A stretch of DNA of 22,186 nt from NCBI GenBank assembly GCA_021545665.1, contig JAJRTX010000061.1, forward strand, positions 1 through 22,186, in the 5' to 3' direction. The DNA is from Zetaproteobacteria bacterium (GTDB lineage: Bacteria; Pseudomonadota; Zetaproteobacteria; Mariprofundales; Mariprofundaceae). Below, piece after piece: positions 16,836 to 22,186 of the stretch (positions are counted from its first letter, which is position 1; the number at the start of each line of letters is the position of its first letter). The position numbers and the translations under genes were made by a program. Below the pieces are notes generated by a model that saw nothing but the letters and a program-made list of their open reading frames with translations, ran no database searches and was not told the origin of the DNA.

Positions 16836-17093
16836 ATGACAAACAATAAACAGCCACTGGATGATATTGCAGAAAAAATTTCCGGGGGCATCCGCATGCT
16901 CGGCGGCCTGAAAGAAGGCGCAGAAGCACAGGTGCGCAGTGTAGTCGAAAACACCCTGTCTCAATTCGATATAGTCACCCATGAACGCATGCAAGTGCAG
17001 GAAGCCATGCTGACCAAAGCGCGCAATGAATTGCAGTCACTCGAGACCAGAGTTGTAGAACTCGAAGCCCGACTAAAAGAACTGAGTAAATAA
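16836..17093 (+). CDS. ubiK: UbiK-like accessory factor (YqiC/BMFP family)
   Basis: The 85-residue protein has the family layout: an amphipathic N-terminal part (DDIAEKISGGIRMLGGLKEGA), cited as IAEKISGGIRM, and a C-terminal coiled coil rich in leucine heptads (LTKARNELQSLETRVVELE, ending LKELSK). UbiK is known to help the soluble ubiquinone-synthesis complex in Escherichia coli under aerobic conditions. GGAG precedes the ATG. Proximity to ubiX supports the ubiquinone role, but the family is also known as membrane-fusogenic BMFP proteins, so the exact role is inferred. Confidence 0.85.
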   Translation: MTNNKQPLDDIAEKISGGIRMLGGLKEGAEAQVRSVVENTLSQFDIVTHERMQVQEAMLTKARNELQSLETRVVELEARLKELSK

Positions 17094-17340
17094 AACTCTC
17101 ACGCCATGGCTGGTTTAGATGCTGGAGAAGTTGACCACCCTGTCCTTACTTGCCCCGAATGACTGCGGACACCCAAAATTGAGTATTAGCTAAAGGTAAG
17201 TTCCAGCCATGAATAGACATTTGCTGACAAGCAAACAAATTAATATTTCTGCTGAGATCAACTGAGCTTATCGACCTTCTGTTCTGGCAAGTTTCACTTA
17301 TCCCTGACTCACATTTCTATCAAATTAATTAAGAGGAAAC
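17094..17340. other. Convergent intergenic region
   Basis: It separates ubiK from the convergent RpfE-like gene. It contains a small hairpin TTTGCT-GACA-AGCAAA (17220-17235) without a T-run. A stretch at about 17163-17185 (TGCGGACACCCAAAATTGAG) resembles an IS end in style, but no transposase or partner repeat is seen. An 18-codon ORF from 17106 has no ribosome-binding site and is not called. Confidence 0.4.
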
Positions 17341-18243
17341 TCATATCAAGCCACGTAAATTAGTAAGCAACTCCAATTCAGTTCCAGGTGACTTAGGAAC
17401 CCAACGGATTTTACGCAACTTCGACAACAGCGATTTCGTCAGCAGCACGGCATGGCCTTCACCAGCCAGAATGACCTTTCTCGACAATGAAGTATTCGGT
17501 TTTACGAGTTCATCCAGACGTTCAGCCTCGCTTATTACCAACGTTGCATCCCTGCCGTCTACAACAGATTGCAAAAACGGATTGCGCGTAGCCACAGCAA
17601 TCTTCTTCTCATTGACCGGCTGTGGCCATTGAGCGCCACCCCACAACCAGACACCATTCACATCTGGCTCTCCCCTCTGCTGCCGATGTTCAGCAGGATT
17701 TTGGTGCAGCAACATCTGGATTTCAGCCAATAAACGTGTGAATCGACCTGCATCAGAACCTTTCGGGTGGCAGTTTGGCAATTCCTTTCCGGAAATTTCA
17801 CCAAACCGGATCGGTTCAACATCCATGCGTTCACAACAGCTCAACAGCAGCGCAGAGCCCACCGGAATCAAAGTCATACCCTCATGTTGCAACAGGGGAT
17901 TCAGGATAGCGCATAACCAGCCCACATCTTGCTCTGTCCAGGGAAACAATCCTTCCGGCAGCAGGCGCACAGTGTCGCGACCCAACTGTGCATGGAAAGG
18001 GGAAGCTACCCAGCACTGCTTCGTTTCACCGGGCATTTCAGGGCACCGGCTTGCCAGCAGAGCCGCTGTACTCACAGATTGCAAAGCAGCAAACCAGCCC
18101 AGTGGATTTTTATCGGCGCAATTGAACCACTGTTGCCTGTAAGAGCCCAGTTGTTGCTGCCATAAAAGAAGATCAGGATGGAGTGAAAGCCCATCTTGAT
18201 TCTGAATCAATGCCTGACTGACAATCAGTGTTGATACGCTCAC
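17341..18243 (-). CDS. RpfE-like / phosphoglycerate mutase-like protein of the threonine operon
   Basis: The 300-residue product carries WVASPFHAQLGRDTVRL, FTRLLAEIQMLLHQNP and GVWLWGGAQWP, which match the pattern of RpfE-type proteins (also annotated as phosphoglycerate mutase-like) that often accompany hom and thrC. Neither a signal peptide nor a membrane segment is evident. The biochemical role of this family is not established; one idea is a phosphotransfer enzyme in threonine synthesis (see findings). The GTG at 18243 is preferred as start because AGGA precedes it at a five-base spacing right after the thrC stop; the ATG at 18294 would run 44 bases into thrC. Confidence 0.7.
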   Translation of the reverse strand: MSVSTLIVSQALIQNQDGLSLHPDLLLWQQQLGSYRQQWFNCADKNPLGWFAALQSVSTAALLASRCPEMPGETKQCWVASPFHAQLGRDTVRLLPEGLFPWTEQDVGWLCAILNPLLQHEGMTLIPVGSALLLSCCERMDVEPIRFGEISGKELPNCHPKGSDAGRFTRLLAEIQMLLHQNPAEHRQQRGEPDVNGVWLWGGAQWPQPVNEKKIAVATRNPFLQSVVDGRDATLVISEAERLDELVKPNTSLSRKVILAGEGHAVLLTKSLLSKLRKIRWVPKSPGTELELLTNLRGLI

Positions 18244-18250
18244 ACTCTTC

Positions 18251-19309
18251 CTAAGACTCCAGAGCTCTACGCACCGCATCCTCGGTGGCATCAATGGTAA
18301 TCGGCGTGGGCACGTTTTTCATGGCTGTTTCAGGGTCTTTCAGGCCATTACCGGTTAAGGTGCAGACAATGGTTTCGCCAGCTTTGAAGTGCCCTGCTTT
18401 GTTCAGCTTGATCACACCCGCCACAGATGCCGCTGAAGCCGGTTCACAGAACACGCCTTCCATGCTCGCCAGCATGTCATAGGCTTGTAGAATTTCTTTA
18501 TCGGTCACGGCTTTAATACAGCCTCCGGATTCATCACGTGCATCTTCGGCCTGCTGCCATGAGGCCGGTTTGCCAATGCGAATGGCAGTGGCCACGGTCT
18601 CAGGATTCTCAACTGGCGCACCATAGACAATGGGGGCAGAGCCATCGGCCTGAAAACCAATCATTTTAGGCAGAGACTTGCTGATCCGCTTCTCGTGATA
18701 CTCCTTATAGCCCATCCAGTAAGCCGTGATGTTTCCGGCATTGCCGACCGGCAGGGCATGGTAATCAGGTACAAAACCCAGCTCATCAATAATTTCAAAT
18801 GCGGCTGTTTTCTGGCCCTGAATACGATAAGGATTAACTGAATTGACCAGTGAAATCGAGCCATCAGCGGAAATCTCGCGCACCAGCTCCAGCGCATCAT
18901 CAAAATTGCCACGAATCTGAATCACCTTGGCGCCATAACGCATGCCCTGGCTCATTTTACCCAGCGCAATCTTGCCATCGGGAATCAGCACATAGGCTTC
19001 CATGCCGCAATTGGCCGCATAAGCCGCAGCGGATGCCGAAGTGTTGCCGGTTGAAGCGCAGATCACTTTGCGTGAACCGGCATTATAGGCCTGCGTCACC
19101 GCCATGGTCATGCCACGATCCTTGAATGAACCGGTTGGATTCAGGCCCTCAAACTTGAGAAATATTTTCAGCTCGGGATTAATGGCATTGCGCAGATTCA
19201 TCGATTCGTGCAACGGGGTATTGCCTTCGTAAAGGGTGATGACAGCATCATCCTTGCCTATCGGTAAAAAAGCACGGTAACGGTTAATGATTCCTTCGTA
19301 TCTGGGCAT
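18251..19309 (-). CDS. thrC: Threonine synthase
   Basis: The 352-residue PLP enzyme converts O-phosphohomoserine to threonine. Visible motifs are [26 protein letters not shown] with the PLP lysine K63, [16 protein letters not shown], the phosphate-binding [12 protein letters not shown] and [11 protein letters not shown]. The length fits the short, class II-like bacterial form. The start is one base after the hom stop (TAG at 19311-19313), and the stop is seven bases before the next gene's GTG, so the three genes form one transcript. Confidence 0.97.
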   Translation of the reverse strand: MPRYEGIINRYRAFLPIGKDDAVITLYEGNTPLHESMNLRNAINPELKIFLKFEGLNPTGSFKDRGMTMAVTQAYNAGSRKVICASTGNTSASAAAYAANCGMEAYVLIPDGKIALGKMSQGMRYGAKVIQIRGNFDDALELVREISADGSISLVNSVNPYRIQGQKTAAFEIIDELGFVPDYHALPVGNAGNITAYWMGYKEYHEKRISKSLPKMIGFQADGSAPIVYGAPVENPETVATAIRIGKPASWQQAEDARDESGGCIKAVTDKEILQAYDMLASMEGVFCEPASAASVAGVIKLNKAGHFKAGETIVCTLTGNGLKDPETAMKNVPTPITIDATEDAVRRALES

Positions 19310-19310
19310 A

Positions 19311-20621
19311 CTAAGCCACCGCCGATTCTTTGCGCAGAATCAGCACATCTTCGTCCACAGCTGTCAGGCCGATGATCCGGCTAATTGCCGCCTGCAGATT
19401 TCCTTCAGTGGTTCCATGGGTCAGCATAACAATTGGTACGGCATGGGTGGCATGCCTCTCCTTCTGACTGAATGCTTCCAGACTGATGCGGTGGTCGGCC
19501 AGAATTGAAGTAACTGCAGCAATCACACCCGGTTCATCCTTGACCATCAGACGCAAATAGTACTCACATTCAACATCAGCCATCGGCAATGTGACCAGCT
19601 CACGACGCTCCGCGTCAACAAAACCCATTGGCGGCGCAAGATGGCTTACGCCATCGGGGTGAACGCGGGCTATATCCATGATATCAGCCACCACAGCCGA
19701 TGCAGTTGGCCGCTCCCCGGCACCGCGACCGAAATACATGGTGTGCTCTACAAAATCACCCGAAACCTGCACAGCATTGTAGGAATCAGAGACCTGGGCC
19801 AGCTGGGCGGTGATCGGAACCAGAGTCGGATGAACGCGCATCTCCACCTGATCGCCGTGCGGTTTGGCAATGCCAAGCAGCTTAATGCGGTAGCCGAGCT
19901 CTGTTGCTGATTCAATGTCGGCAGCGGTAATTTTGCTGATGCCCTCGGTGAACACTTCATCAAAACGAATCTTCGAGCCATAAGCCATGGCGGCTAAAAT
20001 TGATAATTTATGCGCTGTATCAATGCCATCGATATCAAAACTCGGATCGGCCTCGGCATAACCCAGCTGCTGCGCCTGACGCAACACATCGGCAAAATCT
20101 GCGCCTTCATTCTCCATTTTGGTCAGGATAAAATTGCAGGTACCGTTCAGAATGCCGTAAACAGATTTAATCGCATTGGCTGCACAACCTTCACGCAGTG
20201 CTTTCAGGCAGGGTATGCCGCCACCCACAGCCGCTTCAAAGCCGACAGCCACGCCCTTTTCAGCGGCCAGCGCAAACAGCTCCTCACCATGCTTGGCGAT
20301 CAGCGCCTTGTTCGCCGTAACGGCATGTTTGCCACTCTCCAGTGCTGTGGCCACAAACGAACGGGCCGGTTCATAACCACCAATCAATTCAACCACCAGA
20401 TCAATATCATCAGCGCTCACCACATCAGCCGCATCATCGGACAGACGTACGCCGGACAGATCCAGACCACGATCACGATCCAGCTCGCGATCCGCAGCCG
20501 CCACCAGGCGCACACGCTTACCCAAACGCCGGCTTATCAATTCCTGCTGCTCAATCAGAATACGGGCCACACCTGTGCCAATCGTCCCCAGTCCCAGCAG
20601 CCCTACTCTCAACTCAGTCAT
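19311..20621 (-). CDS. hom: Homoserine dehydrogenase
   Basis: The 436-residue enzyme reduces aspartate semialdehyde to homoserine with NAD(P)H. It has the N-terminal Rossmann motif [21 protein letters not shown], the catalytic-domain motifs [22 protein letters not shown] and [17 protein letters not shown], and a C-terminal ACT domain (about 355-430: [15 protein letters not shown]) for feedback inhibition, probably by threonine. The ATG at 20621 is used because GGAG stands eight bases before it; an upstream ATG at 20654 would add 11 unlikely residues. It is the first gene of hom-thrC-RpfE-like. Confidence 0.97.
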   Translation of the reverse strand: MTELRVGLLGLGTIGTGVARILIEQQELISRRLGKRVRLVAAADRELDRDRGLDLSGVRLSDDAADVVSADDIDLVVELIGGYEPARSFVATALESGKHAVTANKALIAKHGEELFALAAEKGVAVGFEAAVGGGIPCLKALREGCAANAIKSVYGILNGTCNFILTKMENEGADFADVLRQAQQLGYAEADPSFDIDGIDTAHKLSILAAMAYGSKIRFDEVFTEGISKITAADIESATELGYRIKLLGIAKPHGDQVEMRVHPTLVPITAQLAQVSDSYNAVQVSGDFVEHTMYFGRGAGERPTASAVVADIMDIARVHPDGVSHLAPPMGFVDAERRELVTLPMADVECEYYLRLMVKDEPGVIAAVTSILADHRISLEAFSQKERHATHAVPIVMLTHGTTEGNLQAAISRIIGLTAVDEDVLILRKESAVA

Positions 20622-20637
20622 ATTAAACTCTCCATTT

Positions 20638-20789
20638 TTCACCACGAAGATCACGAAGAAAGCATGGCTGAATCACTTCGTGCTCTTCGTCCGCCAGGGG
20701 ATATTCTCTTTCGCAACACCCCAGGGTGCCTTCTCTCTCGCAAGCTCGATTTACCTTGCCGAAATTCACCTGATGTACTTCGTGGTAAA
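20638..20789. repeat. CACGAAG repeats between the aminotransferase and hom genes
   Basis: TTCACCACGAAGATCACGAAG (split here as TTCACCACGAAG and ATCACGAAG) starts at 20638. Inverted copies CTTCGTGCTCTTCGT and CTTCGTGGTAAA follow at about 20677-20691 and 20778-20789. The outermost pair differs at one position. The stretch has no gene. The layout, a pair of inverted short motifs bounding an intergenic gap, resembles that between moxR and the DUF58 gene. Confidence 0.5.
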
Positions 20790-20794
20790 TCCAG

Positions 20795-21973
20795 TCAGCA
20801 ACCAGCGTTCAGGAACTGGCGCATGCCGCGCAAAGCCTGTCTGGTCCTGTGTTCATTCTCAATCAATGCAATACGCACGTAATTATCACCATAATCGCCA
20901 AATCCGATGCCCGGAGATACCGCCACGCCGCCCTCTTTGAGCATGCGCTTGGAAAACTCCAGCGAACCCATGGCTTTGAACTCATCAGGAATCTCAGCCC
21001 AGACAAACATCGTTGCCTTGGGCTTCTCAGCCATCCAGCCCATTTTATGCATGCCATCAACCAACACATCACGGCGCGACTGGTACATCAGGCGAATCTC
21101 TTCCACGCACTCCTGCGGCCCGTTCAGCGCCGCACATGATGCGATTTGCAAGGGTTGGAAGGTGCCGTAATCCAGATACGATTTAATCTTGGCCAGCGCC
21201 GCCACAATATCTTTGTTGCCCACCATAAATCCCATGCGCCAACCCGGCATATTGTAAGATTTGGACAGCGAATAAAACTCCACCGCCACATCTTTGGCTC
21301 CGGGCACCTGTAAAATGGACGGGCACTGATAATCGTCAAAACAGATTTCCGCATAGGCAATATCGGAGATTACAATGAGATCATTTTCACGGGCGAAATC
21401 CACCAGCTTGGTATAAAAATTCAGATCAACCACCTGCGCCGTTGGATTGGATGGGAAATTGACAATCAGAATTTTCGGGCGCGGCCAGGAATCTTTTACC
21501 GCCTGCTGCACATCCTCGAAATAATCACGCCCCGGCCCCATCGGCACATGACGGATATCAGCCCCGGCAATAATAAAGCCATAAGGATGGATCGGGTAAG
21601 CAGGATTCGGTGTCAGAATCAGATCTCCGGGCGAGGTGATCGCCACCGCCAAATGCGCCAACCCCTCTTTGGATCCAATGGTTGCAATAGCTTCTGTTTC
21701 CGGATCCAGATCAACATCAAATTTCCGTTTGTACCAGGCACAAACAGCACGGCGTAAACCGGGTATGCCTTTGGAAACCGAATACCTGTGATTGCGTCCG
21801 TCCTGCGCAGCCTCGCACAGCTTATCAACAATATGCTGCGGCGTTGGCTGATCAGGATTACCCATGCCCAGATCAATAATATCTTCGCCGGCATGGCGCA
21901 ACTCCATCTTCAGTTGGTTAACAACTGCGAACACATAAGGAGGAAGACGTTTTATTTTTTCAAATTCGCGCAT
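20795..21973 (-). CDS. alaC: AlaC-like PLP aminotransferase
   Basis: The 392-residue class I aminotransferase carries [27 protein letters not shown], the substrate-carboxylate region [20 protein letters not shown] and the PLP-lysine motif [15 protein letters not shown] (K238). These match the AlaC group, which makes alanine from pyruvate with glutamate as donor; a related substrate such as another amino acid cannot be excluded. It lies upstream of hom in the same direction, with 173 bases of repeat-bearing sequence between, so it may be transcribed with the threonine genes. Confidence 0.88.
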   Translation of the reverse strand: MREFEKIKRLPPYVFAVVNQLKMELRHAGEDIIDLGMGNPDQPTPQHIVDKLCEAAQDGRNHRYSVSKGIPGLRRAVCAWYKRKFDVDLDPETEAIATIGSKEGLAHLAVAITSPGDLILTPNPAYPIHPYGFIIAGADIRHVPMGPGRDYFEDVQQAVKDSWPRPKILIVNFPSNPTAQVVDLNFYTKLVDFARENDLIVISDIAYAEICFDDYQCPSILQVPGAKDVAVEFYSLSKSYNMPGWRMGFMVGNKDIVAALAKIKSYLDYGTFQPLQIASCAALNGPQECVEEIRLMYQSRRDVLVDGMHKMGWMAEKPKATMFVWAEIPDEFKAMGSLEFSKRMLKEGGVAVSPGIGFGDYGDNYVRIALIENEHRTRQALRGMRQFLNAGC

Positions 21974-22069
21974 GAATCAGGTAGAACTCCAAGGAAAAAC
22001 TGAACTATAACAGGATTGACGAGACTACGAAGCAGCCTGTTTATGGTCAAGGAAGGTTAAACTAAACCA

Positions 22070-22089
22070 CTACCGGCTGATGCCGGTAG
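22070..22089. repeat. Terminal hairpin of the IS200/IS605 element
   Basis: CTACCGGC (22070-22077) and GCCGGTAG (22082-22089) form a perfect 8-bp stem with a 4-base loop. The hairpin overlaps the last codons and stop of tnpA. IS200/IS605 transposases recognise such imperfect or perfect subterminal hairpins, so this is probably the right-end hairpin; the exact element end (somewhere below 22069) is not fixed. Confidence 0.7.
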
Positions 22090-22186
22090 GTTTCCTTTCG
22101 GAGTGTAACTCCAAATACTGAAGTATGATGTCGTCAGTAATATTTCCGCTGGTGGTCGAAAAATACCCTCGCGCCCAGAACCGTCT
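22070..22186 (-). CDS. tnpA: IS200/IS605-family transposase TnpA (C-terminal 38 residues, partial)
   Basis: The minus strand from the right edge reads RRFWARGYFSTTSGN, then ITDDIILQYLELH and a stop TAG at 22070-22072. This is the C-terminal end of the single-strand-transposing Y1 transposase of IS200/IS605 elements; the conserved Tyr in the ILQY motif is the likely nucleophile. The rest of the gene lies outside the window, so intactness cannot be judged. Confidence 0.88.
   Translation of the reverse strand, partial: RRFWARGYFSTTSGNITDDIILQYLELHSERKPTGISR

Noticed and set aside
17106..17162. Small ORF of 18 codons after ubiK
   Set aside because: No ribosome-binding site, no relation to known peptides, and stop reached quickly.
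20010..20882. Long plus-strand ORF of 290 codons
   Set aside because: It is antisense to most of the 5' half of hom and the adjoining gap; its translation shows no domain, and hom is unmistakable.

Overview
The window reads as a chromosomal segment of a Gram-negative, ubiquinone-making proteobacterium. It carries Kdo synthesis and Lpt lipopolysaccharide-transport genes, two ubiquinone genes (ubiX and a ubiK-like gene), a MoxR/Bat-type operon and a threonine operon ending in an RpfE-like gene. The gene content would fit a gamma- or zetaproteobacterium, but no 16S or other strong phylogenetic marker is present, so that placement is an inference.

Layout. (1) 1-359, minus: start of a response regulator that runs off the left edge. 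(2) 360-1704: an insertion-sequence graveyard, with a decayed IS5-type transposase followed by an IS630-type N-terminal fragment that stops just short of the batD stop codon. (3) 8857-1705, minus: six-gene moxR / DUF58 / DUF4381 / batA / batB-C fusion / batD operon, an AAA+ ATPase plus membrane-anchored VWA proteins that probably act together on envelope or extracytoplasmic protein maturation. (4) 9051-9760, plus: an intact vapB/vapC-type toxin-antitoxin pair with a palindromic operator, followed by wreckage of a second PIN-domain gene. (5) 10610-10125, minus: yajQ. (6) 10714-15460, plus: an envelope operon of M23 peptidase, kdsD, kdsC, lptC, lptA and lptB, with stop/start overlaps or very short gaps. 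(7) 15581-17093, plus: ubiX, a DUF3568/SH3-like lipoprotein and a ubiK-like gene. (8) 20621-17341, minus: hom, thrC and an RpfE-like gene, nearly touching. (9) 21973-20795, minus: an alaC-like aminotransferase just upstream of hom. (10) Right edge, minus: C-terminal end of an IS200/IS605 TnpA with its terminal hairpin.

The most notable details are small. The DUF58 gene seems to start at a CTG codon behind a strong ribosome-binding site. A dispersed intergenic-type repeat appears to supply the basic start of the BatD signal peptide. Related short repeats occur as inverted pairs in the gaps moxR-DUF58 and alaC-hom. A second toxin gene beside the live toxin-antitoxin pair is decayed and carries a frameshift in an A7 tract. 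I saw no CRISPR array, tRNA, rRNA or clearly new defence system.
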